Assembly (NCBI GenBank): GCA_003453215.1
Contig: DMMB01000034.1
Coordinates: 1 to 10,093, forward strand
Origin: Oscillospiraceae bacterium
Lineage (GTDB): Bacteria > Bacillota > Clostridia > Oscillospirales > Ruminococcaceae
Length of the DNA stretch: 10,093 nucleotides
Reading direction: 5' to 3'
The notes below the pieces were generated by a model. It searched no databases, was not told where the DNA came from, and saw nothing but the letters and a program-made list of their open reading frames with translations. Made by a program: the position numbers and the translations under genes. Each line of letters starts with the position of its first letter. The first letter of the stretch is position 1. This document shows, piece by piece, positions 1-6,050 of the stretch.

Positions 1-11
1 GGATACGAATA

Positions 12-39
12 TTGATTTTCTGCTGTCGCAGAAAATCAA
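12..39. repeat. Perfect 12-bp hairpin with TGTC loop
   Basis: Positions 12-23 are the exact reverse complement of 28-39, leaving a 4-base loop at 24-27. No T-run follows on the + strand, so it does not look like a simple intrinsic terminator. The compact AT-rich arm with a four-base loop resembles the hairpin at 4025-4048 in the rsmB-rlmN spacer in size and shape. Confidence 0.6.
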
Positions 40-103
40 ATCCGTACTGCGCACAGATGCGCTCCAAAGGTAGCTGCTGGCGCATCTGCCCCCACTCCCC
101 GAC

Positions 104-129
104 CCCCTCCCCCGAGGGCGGGGGAGGGG
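104..129. repeat. GC-rich REP-like palindrome
   Basis: The arm at 104-113 (CCCCTCCCCC) is the exact reverse complement of 120-129, with the loop GAGGGC at 114-119. It would be a very stable stem. It is followed by ATTTCTGT, which is too poor in T for a confident terminator call. Stems of this kind are typical of dispersed extragenic palindromes, but only a genome-wide count could show that here. Confidence 0.5.
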
Positions 130-310
130 ATTTCTGTCCTACTTTCTGCTCGTTTTATTTTTCGCGCTTGGCCAGTGCAGATTGCGAGGCCGATTTCTCG
201 GAAAATCACCGTTCCGCACCCACTCACCGCGACCCATTCTATTGTACATTCACCGCAGGCGTATTTTTACTTCCTGCGGTAACGATATCCCAAATTTTAA
301 ACTCTGCTAA

Positions 311-315
311 GGAGG
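311..315 (+). promoter_or_regulatory. Ribosome binding site of def
   Basis: GGAGG at 311-315 lies 8 bases before the ATG at 324. It decides the start of def: the open frame continues upstream to position 12, but no upstream start has such a site, and the protein from 324 matches the usual N-terminus and length of the family. Confidence 0.85.
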
Positions 316-323
316 TGCTTTTT

Positions 324-803
324 ATGGCACTGAGAAATATTGTGACGGAAAAAGAAGCCCGGCTGCGCAAGGTAAGCCGCCTGGTGGAAAAATTTGATGA
401 ACGGCTGTGGACACTGCTGGACGACATGGCCGATACCATGTACGAGGCCGATGGCGTTGGCATAGCCGGCGTGCAGGTGGGCGTGCTGCGCCGCGTCTTT
501 GTGGTGGATATTGGCGAGGGATTGATCGAATTTGTAAACCCCACCATTACCGCCCAAAGCGGCGAGCAGGACGGCATGGAGGGCTGCCTTTCTTCCCCCG
601 GAGAATTTGGCCTGGTGGTGCGCCCCGAAAAGGTGACCATCGAAGCCTTTGACCGGCATGGCGAACCCTTTACGCTGGAGGCGGAGGGCTTTTTGGCCCG
701 CGCCATCTGCCACGAAAACGACCATCTGGACGGCCGCATTTTCAAAGATATTACCCACCATATGCTCTCCGAAGAGGAGCTGCGCCGGTTGGATGAGGAG
801 TGA
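324..803 (+). CDS. def: Peptide deformylase
   Basis: This enzyme removes the formyl group from the N-terminal formyl-methionine of new proteins as they leave the ribosome. The 159-residue product has the three family motifs: motif 1 as GVGIAGVQ (44-51), motif 2 as EGCLS (86-90) with metal ligand Cys88, and motif 3 as HENDH (130-134), giving ligands His130 and His134 and catalytic Glu131. Its length is normal. Motif 1 usually reads GxGLAAPQ or close to it; here AAP is replaced by AGV, so the loop near the active site differs slightly, though the key Gln51 is kept. fmt begins 8 bases after the stop, which places the formylating and deformylating enzymes in one transcript. Function is near certain from the motifs. 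Confidence 0.96.
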   Translation: MALRNIVTEKEARLRKVSRLVEKFDERLWTLLDDMADTMYEADGVGIAGVQVGVLRRVFVVDIGEGLIEFVNPTITAQSGEQDGMEGCLSSPGEFGLVVRPEKVTIEAFDRHGEPFTLEAEGFLARAICHENDHLDGRIFKDITHHMLSEEELRRLDEE

Positions 804-811
804 GCAAACCG

Positions 812-1729
812 ATGAGAATTGTATTTATGGGAACCCCGGATTTTGCAGTGCCCTGCCTGCAGCGAATTCTGGAGGACGGGCATGAGGTTCCGGCGGTTTT
901 TACCCAGCCGGATAAGCCGGTGGGCCGCCACGCGGTGCTGACGCCGCCGCCGGTGAAGCAGCTGGCCATGGAACGGGGCATTCCGGTGTATCAGCCCACC
1001 AAAATGCGGGATGGCACCGTAGCGGCCCAGCTAAAGGAGCTGGCCCCGGATTGCCTGGTGGTGGTGGCCTATGGCCGCATTCTGCCGCAGGCGATCCTGG
1101 ATGTGCCGCCCAAAGGCTGCATCAATATTCATGGCTCCCTGCTGCCCAAATACCGGGGAGCGGCGCCCATTCAGTGGAGCGTCGTCAACGGGGAAACTGT
1201 GACCGGTGTGACCAGTATGTTTATGGATGCCGGCATGGATACCGGCGATATGATTGATACCATTACTACCCCCATTGGGGAAAATGAGACGGCCGGCGAG
1301 CTTTTTGAGCGGCTGGCGCCGCTGGGTGCCGAGCTGCTGAGCCGCACGCTGAAAGCCCTGGAAGCGGGAACGGCGCAGCGTACCCCGCAAAACCACGCCG
1401 AGGCCACCATGGCCCCGATGCTGGAAAAGGCAATGGGCAAGCTGGATTTTACCCGCACCGCCCAGGAACTGCACAACCAGATCCGCGGCATGAACCCCTG
1501 GCCGGGCTGCCACTGCAAAGCGAGCGGCAAGACCCTGAAAATCCACGAAACGCGGGTGGGAACCGGCCACGGCAAACCCGGAGAACTGATTGCCGCCGAC
1601 CCGGTGACGGTAGCCTGCGGGCAGGGGGCCCTGCAGCTGGTTACGGTGCAGCCGGAGGGCAAGCCCCGCATGGCCGCTGCCGATTGGCTGCGAGGGGCCA
1701 GATTGCAAAAGGGCGAAATGCTGGAATAA
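812..1729 (+). CDS. fmt: Methionyl-tRNA formyltransferase
   Basis: This enzyme transfers a formyl group from 10-formyl-tetrahydrofolate to Met-tRNA for translation initiation. I chose the ATG at 812 rather than the GTG at 800, because the protein then begins with the typical MRIVFMGTPDFAVP and GAGGAG (795-800) sits upstream as ribosome binding site. The 305-residue product has the catalytic trio Asn105, His107 and Asp143, in INIHGSLLPKYRGAAPIQ (104-121) and MDAGMDTGD (138-146). The tRNA-contacting loop after TQPD (31-34) keeps Arg39, but is less basic than the Escherichia coli loop. Residues from about 205 form the C-terminal OB-like domain, with the conserved IRGMNPWPG at 224-232. The length is normal for the family. 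Confidence 0.97.
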   Translation: MRIVFMGTPDFAVPCLQRILEDGHEVPAVFTQPDKPVGRHAVLTPPPVKQLAMERGIPVYQPTKMRDGTVAAQLKELAPDCLVVVAYGRILPQAILDVPPKGCINIHGSLLPKYRGAAPIQWSVVNGETVTGVTSMFMDAGMDTGDMIDTITTPIGENETAGELFERLAPLGAELLSRTLKALEAGTAQRTPQNHAEATMAPMLEKAMGKLDFTRTAQELHNQIRGMNPWPGCHCKASGKTLKIHETRVGTGHGKPGELIAADPVTVACGQGALQLVTVQPEGKPRMAAADWLRGARLQKGEMLE

Positions 1730-1730
1730 A

Positions 1731-1769
1731 GCGGGGGCCGGGCCTGCGATGGGTCCGGAAAGGCCCCGC
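1731..1769 (+). terminator. Stem structure after fmt, possible weak terminator
   Basis: Outer arms GCGGGG (1731-1736) and CCCCGC (1764-1769) enclose an inner stem of 1738-1744 with 1752-1758, which contains one G-T pair. The structure starts directly after the fmt stop codon. The bases that follow (GAAAAGCCTC) contain no T-run, so intrinsic termination would be inefficient or absent. It may equally protect or process the transcript. Confidence 0.35.
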
Positions 1770-1867
1770 GAAAAGCCTCAATGAATTCTTAACCACAATT
1801 TACTTTTTCTTCATAATTTGGGAATGGGCGGGACAAAATATTCCGATAGAATAGAAGCTGAGATATT

Positions 1868-1885
1868 CTGTGCCCCGGGGCACAG
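1868..1885. promoter_or_regulatory. 18-base perfect palindrome before the zinc peptidase gene
   Basis: CTGTGCCCCGGGGCACAG is a perfect 18-base palindrome that ends 11 bases before the AAGGAGGA ribosome binding site (1897-1904 region). A TAGAAT sequence at 1847-1852 could serve as a -10 box without a clear -35 partner, which would put the palindrome in the early transcribed region. It could be a repressor operator or an RNA hairpin (7-bp stem with CCGG loop). Which one cannot be decided from sequence. Confidence 0.45.
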
Positions 1886-1911
1886 CCCAAAATACAAGGA
1901 GGACCTTTACC

Positions 1912-2619
1912 ATGCCGATGGGCTACTACTATGGCTACGACTATACCTGGTACGTGCTGGTGCTGCCGGCATTTCTGCTGGCACTGTGGGCGCAGTTCCG
2001 GGTAAAATCGACCTACAATAAATACTCCAAGATACGCAGCGTCCGGGGCCGTACCGCCGCGGAGGTTGCCCGGCAGATTTTGAACGACCATGGCCTGAGC
2101 TATGTACAGGTGGACCAGATTGGCGGGGAGCTGACCGATAACTACGATCCCCGCACGAATATCGTCCACCTTTCGCAGGGGGTGTACAACAGTACCTCCA
2201 TTGCCGCCATTGGCGTGGCGGCGCACGAATGCGGCCATGCGGTGCAGCATGCCGAAGAATACGGCCCGCTGAAGCTGCGCAGCGCCATTATTCCCATCAC
2301 CAATATCGGTTCTTCGCTTTCCATTCCCATCTTTTTTATTGGGCTGCTGTTTAATTATACCCTGCTGATGAACATCGGCATTCTGCTGTTTGGCCTGGTG
2401 GCGCTGTTCCAGCTGGTTACCCTGCCGGTGGAATTTAATGCAAGCCACCGGGCGCTGGCCACCATAGAAGAACGAGCCCTGCTGACCGAAGAGGAGGCCT
2501 GGGGCGCCAAAAAAGTGCTTACTGCTGCGGCGCTGACTTATGTGGCGGCACTGGCCTCTTCTCTGGCACAGTTGCTGCGGCTCATTGTCATCAGCCGCGG
2601 CAACAACCGCCGGAACTGA
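1912..2619 (+). CDS. yugP: Membrane zinc metallopeptidase, YugP type
   Basis: This is a predicted integral-membrane metalloprotease of the neutral zinc peptidase family known as Zn_peptidase_2 (Bacillus YugP). The start at 1912 is set by AGGAGG (about 1897-1903). The 235-residue product has an aromatic, Tyr-rich N-terminus followed by a first membrane segment (about 12-29), a soluble part carrying the zinc site HECGH (105-109), two close membrane segments (about 126-147 and 150-172), the conserved LPVEFNAS (171-178) whose Glu174 is a likely further metal ligand, and a last hydrophobic segment (about 203-227) with a basic tail. The substrate of this family is not known to me. It sits 4 bases upstream of rsmB, so the two are probably co-transcribed. 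Confidence 0.9.
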   Translation: MPMGYYYGYDYTWYVLVLPAFLLALWAQFRVKSTYNKYSKIRSVRGRTAAEVARQILNDHGLSYVQVDQIGGELTDNYDPRTNIVHLSQGVYNSTSIAAIGVAAHECGHAVQHAEEYGPLKLRSAIIPITNIGSSLSIPIFFIGLLFNYTLLMNIGILLFGLVALFQLVTLPVEFNASHRALATIEERALLTEEEAWGAKKVLTAAALTYVAALASSLAQLLRLIVISRGNNRRN

Positions 2620-2623
2620 CGCC

Positions 2624-3904
2624 ATGGCCGATGCAAGAATGACAGCTCTGCGGGGACTTTCCGAAGTCTTTGGGCAGGGGGGATACTCCAACCTGGTGCT
2701 GGAAAACCTGATGCGGAAACAGGAACTTTCCGGGCAGGAGCGGGCCTTCTGCACCGCGCTATTTTACGGCGTGGTGGAACGGCGGATCACGTTGGATTGG
2801 GTGCTGGGACGGTATTCCCGTCAGCCGGTGGAAAAGCTTTCTCCGGCGGTGCGGGATATTCTGCGGATGGCGGTGTATCAGCTGCTGTATATGCCCTCGG
2901 TGCCGGAAAGCGCTGCGGTGAATGAGGCGGTGAAAGAGACCCGCGCAATGCGCGTTTCTTCCGCCAGCGGCTACGTGAACGGGGTGCTGCGGGCCTTCCT
3001 GCGGGATGGCAAAAAAATTGCGTTGCCGCGCGATCCGCTTGCTGCGCTTTCGGTTCAGTATTCGGTGCCCAAGGCGCTGATTACGCTGTGGCAGCAAAGC
3101 TACGGGGAAGAAAAGACCGGCGCTATTCTGGCAGGCAGCGAAAGTCTGGCCCCGCTTTTTATCCGGGTAAATTCCCAAAAGACCACCGCCGAAAAGCTGA
3201 TAGAAACGCTGGCGAAAGAAAATATCACCGCCACAAAGACTCCGGTGGGAAATGCCCTGCGGCTGGAGAGTGCCGGTGATGTAACCCGATTGACGGCCTT
3301 CCGGGAGGGACTGTTCCACGTGCAGGATCTTTCCAGCCAAAAATGCGCTGCCGCGCTGGAGGTGCAGCCCGGCCAGCGGGTGCTGGATGTTTGTTCGGCC
3401 CCCGGAGGAAAGACCTTTACCCTGGCGGAAAGAATGGGCGATACCGGTTCGCTGCTGGCGATGGATCTTTACCCTCACCGGCTGAAGCTGGTGGAGGAGG
3501 GCGCGGCCCGTTTGGGGCTTCGCTGCATCCGGACAAAGGCGAACGATGCCCAAATTTACGATAAATCCTTGGGAGTATTTGACCGTATCCTGTGTGATGT
3601 GGTATGCTCCGGTTATGGGGTCATTCGGCGCAAGCCGGAGATCCGCTATAAAGACCCTGCGGAGGGGGCGGCCCTGCCCCAAACGCAGCGGACCATTCTC
3701 GAAACATCGGCGCGGTACCTGGCGCCCGGCGGACGGCTGGTGTATAGTACCTGCACCTTAAATCCCGCCGAAAACGAGGATGTGGTGAATGCCTTTTTGC
3801 AGGAGAACCGGGCGTTTGCGCTCTGCAGCGAACCGGTGACCTGCCTGCCGGAGAAAACCGGCGGGGATGGGTTTTTCTATGCGGTGATGGAGCGCAGCAC
3901 TTGA
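2624..3904 (+). CDS. rsmB: 16S rRNA (cytosine-967-C5)-methyltransferase RsmB
   Basis: The enzyme methylates C5 of a cytosine (C967 in Escherichia coli numbering) in 16S rRNA with S-adenosylmethionine. I start it at ATG 2624, 4 bases after the peptidase stop; the frame is open further upstream, but that part lies inside the peptidase gene. ATG 2639 is an alternative, and neither has a strong ribosome binding site, which suggests translational coupling. The 426-residue product has a NusB-like RNA-binding domain (about 1-135) and a Rossmann methyltransferase domain with VLDVCSAPGGKT (253-264), motif IV as DVVCSG (325-330) and motif VI as STC (375-377). Cys377 is the expected nucleophile and Cys328 the release cysteine. 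Motif IV normally reads DxPCSG, so the proline is replaced by Val327 here. Confidence 0.95.
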   Translation: MADARMTALRGLSEVFGQGGYSNLVLENLMRKQELSGQERAFCTALFYGVVERRITLDWVLGRYSRQPVEKLSPAVRDILRMAVYQLLYMPSVPESAAVNEAVKETRAMRVSSASGYVNGVLRAFLRDGKKIALPRDPLAALSVQYSVPKALITLWQQSYGEEKTGAILAGSESLAPLFIRVNSQKTTAEKLIETLAKENITATKTPVGNALRLESAGDVTRLTAFREGLFHVQDLSSQKCAAALEVQPGQRVLDVCSAPGGKTFTLAERMGDTGSLLAMDLYPHRLKLVEEGAARLGLRCIRTKANDAQIYDKSLGVFDRILCDVVCSGYGVIRRKPEIRYKDPAEGAALPQTQRTILETSARYLAPGGRLVYSTCTLNPAENEDVVNAFLQENRAFALCSEPVTCLPEKTGGDGFFYAVMERST

Positions 3905-4095
3905 CCGTCTGATGGCGTCGCGGAATCTTTTACAAAGGCATAACCTGTACGGTCACCGCCGGGGTGGCACTTTTGCACCCGACGATCGCCCGGATTTTAG
4001 GGCGCAGCCCTAAATGACTTTTGCCTACTTTTCTTCACAGAAAAGTAGTACCCCGCCGCAGGCGAAAAAATACAAATGAAAGGAGCCAAACGAGC
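3905..4095. other. Hairpin-rich spacer between rsmB and rlmN
   Basis: No gene is visible in this 191-base spacer. It contains GGGTG (3962-3966) pairing with CACCC (3976-3980), an 8-bp stem of 3996-4003 with 4007-4014 (loop GCA), a 10-bp stem of 4025-4034 with 4039-4048 (loop TCAC), and a short CGCC/GGCG stem at 4054-4064. The TTTAGGGC stem is followed by a few T residues at 4018-4022, so partial termination is possible. The clustering suggests a mobile or dispersed palindromic repeat unit; this is inference. Confidence 0.55.
4025..4048. repeat. Perfect 10-bp hairpin, probable dispersed intergenic repeat
   Basis: CTACTTTTCT at 4025-4034 pairs exactly with AGAAAAGTAG at 4039-4048 around the loop TCAC. 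The arms are AT-rich in a GC-rich genome and lie in a non-coding spacer. No T-run follows, so it is not a standard terminator. Whether it is repeated elsewhere in the genome cannot be seen from this window. Confidence 0.5.
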
Positions 4096-5151
4096 ATGGA
4101 AAAAATCGATATTTCCTCCCTGACGCTGCCGCGGCTGACCGAATGGGTTACCGGCACGCTGGGAGAACCCAAATTCCGCGCCGGACAGATTTACCGGTGG
4201 ATCCATCAAAAGCGGGTTGGCTCCTTTGCCGAAATGACCAATCTTTCCGCGGCACTGCGGCAGAAGCTGGAGGAAACGGCCTTTTTGACGGTGCTTACTA
4301 CCCGGCGGCGGCTGGAAAGCAAGCTGGATGAAACCGTGAAGCTGCTGCTGGAACTGCCCGACCAGAACTGCGTGGAAGCGGTGCTGATGCGATACGAGCA
4401 TGGCCTGAGTCTCTGCATTTCCACCCAGGTGGGCTGCCGCATGGGGTGCAGGTTCTGCGCCTCCACGCTGGGCGGCCTGGTGCGCTGCCTTACCCCGGCC
4501 GAAATGCTGGGCGAGGTATACGAAGCGGAGCGGCAGGCCGGGGAGCCGATTTCCTCGCTGGTGCTGATGGGAATTGGCGAGCCACTGGATAACTATGATA
4601 ATGTGCTGGATTTTTTGACGATACTATCTTCGCCGGAGGGCAGAAACCTGAGTCTGCGCCATGTTTCGCTTTCCACCTGCGGTCTGTGTGACCGCATTGA
4701 CCAGCTGGCGGAACTGGGGCTGGGGCTGACCCTTTCCATTTCGCTGCACGCGGCCGATGATGTGACCCGCAGCGGCATTATGCCGGTGAATAAGCAGTAC
4801 AACATTGCCCGGCTGATGCAAAGCTGCAAAAATTACTTTGCCAAGACCGGCCGGCGCATCAGCTATGAATACGCCCTTATTGCCGGGGTGAACGACAGCC
4901 CGGCCCATGCCGAAGCGCTGGCAAGGCTTCTGGGCGGGCAGAATTGCCATGTTAATCTTATCCCGGTGAACCCGGTGGCGGAACGCGGCACCAAACGGCC
5001 GGATAAATCAGCGGTGCAGCGCTTTGCGGCGCGGCTGGGGGCGCTGGGACTGAATGCCACCGTCCGGCGGGAGCTGGGCAGTGATATTGCAGCGGCCTGC
5101 GGGCAGCTGCGGCGGGCAGAAGCCGGCAAGACCGGGGACGGCTGCGCATGA
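4096..5151 (+). CDS. rlmN: 23S rRNA / tRNA adenine-C2-methyltransferase RlmN
   Basis: This radical-SAM enzyme methylates C2 of an adenosine in 23S rRNA (A2503 in Escherichia coli numbering) and of A37 in some tRNAs. The start at 4096 is supported by AAAGGAG (4079-4085) and a normal N-terminus; the upstream part of the frame lies in the hairpin spacer. The 351-residue product has the radical-SAM cluster cysteines in CRMGCRFC (Cys114, Cys118, Cys121), the GIGEPL motif (159-164), and the two catalytic cysteines: Cys107, seven residues before the cluster as in the E. coli enzyme, and Cys335 in GSDIAAACGQL. These separate it from simpler radical-SAM proteins. Arginine instead of alanine at the Cfr-distinguishing positions was not assessed. 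The length is normal. Confidence 0.96.
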   Translation: MEKIDISSLTLPRLTEWVTGTLGEPKFRAGQIYRWIHQKRVGSFAEMTNLSAALRQKLEETAFLTVLTTRRRLESKLDETVKLLLELPDQNCVEAVLMRYEHGLSLCISTQVGCRMGCRFCASTLGGLVRCLTPAEMLGEVYEAERQAGEPISSLVLMGIGEPLDNYDNVLDFLTILSSPEGRNLSLRHVSLSTCGLCDRIDQLAELGLGLTLSISLHAADDVTRSGIMPVNKQYNIARLMQSCKNYFAKTGRRISYEYALIAGVNDSPAHAEALARLLGGQNCHVNLIPVNPVAERGTKRPDKSAVQRFAARLGALGLNATVRRELGSDIAAACGQLRRAEAGKTGDGCA

Positions 5152-5168
5152 CCGAAAAGCGCCGGGGA

Positions 5169-5261
5169 GCGGCCACCCGATAAGGGCCGCGAGACGGCGC
5201 GGAGCCTGCGGGGGTGCTGGAAACAGCCCCTCTGCAAAGACCGGGCGGGAATAAAGCCCGG
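5169..5261. other. Three successive hairpins in the rlmN-PP2C spacer
   Basis: The 145-base spacer holds three inverted repeats in a row: GCGGCC (5169-5174) with GGCCGC (5185-5190); GCTG (5216-5219) with CAGC (5224-5227) around a GAAA tetraloop, extended by GGG (5212-5214) with CCC (5228-5230) and one bulged T; and CCGGGC (5241-5246) with GCCCGG (5256-5261). None is followed by a T-run, so they look like transcript structure rather than terminators. The last one ends about 20 bases before the ribosome binding site of the phosphatase gene. Confidence 0.45.
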
Positions 5262-5296
5262 ATAGACAGAAAACTTCCCGAGGAGGGGAAAGAAAG

Positions 5297-6034
5297 ATGC
5301 TGCATATCTACGGAGCGACCGACCGCGGAATGGTGCGGGAAGCCAATGAGGACCGCTTTGCCGGCGAAGTATTTGACCGGGGGAGCGGCTATGCCGTTGT
5401 GTGCGACGGCATGGGCGGAGAAGCCGGAGGCGGAATAGCGGCCGGAATAGCGGCCGAAGAGGTGCGCCGCATGATAGAAAGCAGCCTGCGGCCCCACATG
5501 GAGGAGCGCAGCCTGCGGCTGCTGCTGGAAACGGCCATCGATGGCGCCAACCGGGCGGTTTATACCCGCAGCCAGCAAAGCGGCGGAGCCCTGAACGGGA
5601 TGGGCAGTACGCTGTGTGCTGCAGTGATTTGTGATAAAATAGCACTGGTAGCCAATGTGGGCGACAGCCGCTGCTACCTGCTGCGGCAGGGGCAGCTGGC
5701 CCAGGTGACGGAGGACCACACCGCAGTGGCCATGCTGCTGCGGCAAGGCCTGCTAAGCCCGGAGGAAGCGGCCCGGCACCCCGACCGGCACGCCATTACC
5801 CGGGCCATAGGGGTGGAACCGGCAGTGCAGCCGGATTATACCACGATAGACCTGGCGCCGGGCGACGCCCTGCTATTATGCAGCGACGGCCTATACAATA
5901 CCCTGCCGCCCGGAGAACTGGCCGGCACCCTGCAGGAAATTCTGCGGGGCGGGGATATTCATACATTGATAGCGAAAGCCAATGCTGCCGGCGGGCCGGA
6001 TAACATTACCGCCGTACTGATCCACAACCGCTGA
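5297..6034 (+). CDS. stp: PP2C-family protein serine/threonine phosphatase
   Basis: This metal-dependent phosphatase is the partner that reverses phosphorylation by the PASTA kinase encoded next. The start at 5297 follows AGGAGGGG (5281-5288). The 245-residue protein has the complete PP2C motif series: GMVREANEDRF (11-21), the metal-binding CDGMGG (36-41) with Asp37, ANVGDSRCYLL (119-129), RAIG (169-172), LLLCSDGLYN (192-201) with Asp197, and GGPDNITAVLI (232-242) with Asp235. There is no membrane segment, so it is cytoplasmic. The residues after GMGG are encoded by an exact 12-base tandem repeat (5432-5455), giving GIAAGIAA; the segment still has the usual length. The kinase gene starts 16 bases after the stop. 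The same gene is also called prpC. Confidence 0.95.
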   Translation: MLHIYGATDRGMVREANEDRFAGEVFDRGSGYAVVCDGMGGEAGGGIAAGIAAEEVRRMIESSLRPHMEERSLRLLLETAIDGANRAVYTRSQQSGGALNGMGSTLCAAVICDKIALVANVGDSRCYLLRQGQLAQVTEDHTAVAMLLRQGLLSPEEAARHPDRHAITRAIGVEPAVQPDYTTIDLAPGDALLLCSDGLYNTLPPGELAGTLQEILRGGDIHTLIAKANAAGGPDNITAVLIHNR

Positions 6035-6050
6035 GAGGAGAACGAAACAC

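Larger units (their letters stand above)
1..323. other. Non-coding region with hairpins upstream of def
   Basis: I see no credible gene here. A frame in phase with def is open from position 12, but its translation is Cys/Pro/Arg/Ser-rich without any family likeness, and the strong def ribosome binding site lies just before position 324. The region holds perfect inverted repeats: 12-23 with 28-39 (12 bp, loop TGTC), 54-62 with 80-88 (9 bp, 17-base loop), 104-113 with 120-129 (10 bp, C-rich arm then G-rich arm, 6-base loop), and 252-259 with 273-280 (8 bp). No clear promoter stands out. The region may be the end of an upstream transcription unit plus a dispersed repeat; that is inference. Confidence 0.6.

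Noticed and set aside
12..323. Open frame in phase with def, giving a 104-residue N-terminal extension
   Set aside because: It lacks a ribosome binding site, has no family likeness and runs through several hairpins; the strong site at 311-315 fixes the def start at 324.
2759..3682. Long open frame on the - strand opposite rsmB
   Set aside because: It lies entirely within rsmB on the other strand; its Gln/His/Arg/Pro-rich translation is typical of antisense frames in GC-rich genes.
5148..5183. Eleven-codon frame overlapping the rlmN stop codon as ATGA
   Set aside because: It has only a weak GGGGA upstream and an unremarkable Arg/Ala-rich product; too short to support as a leader peptide.
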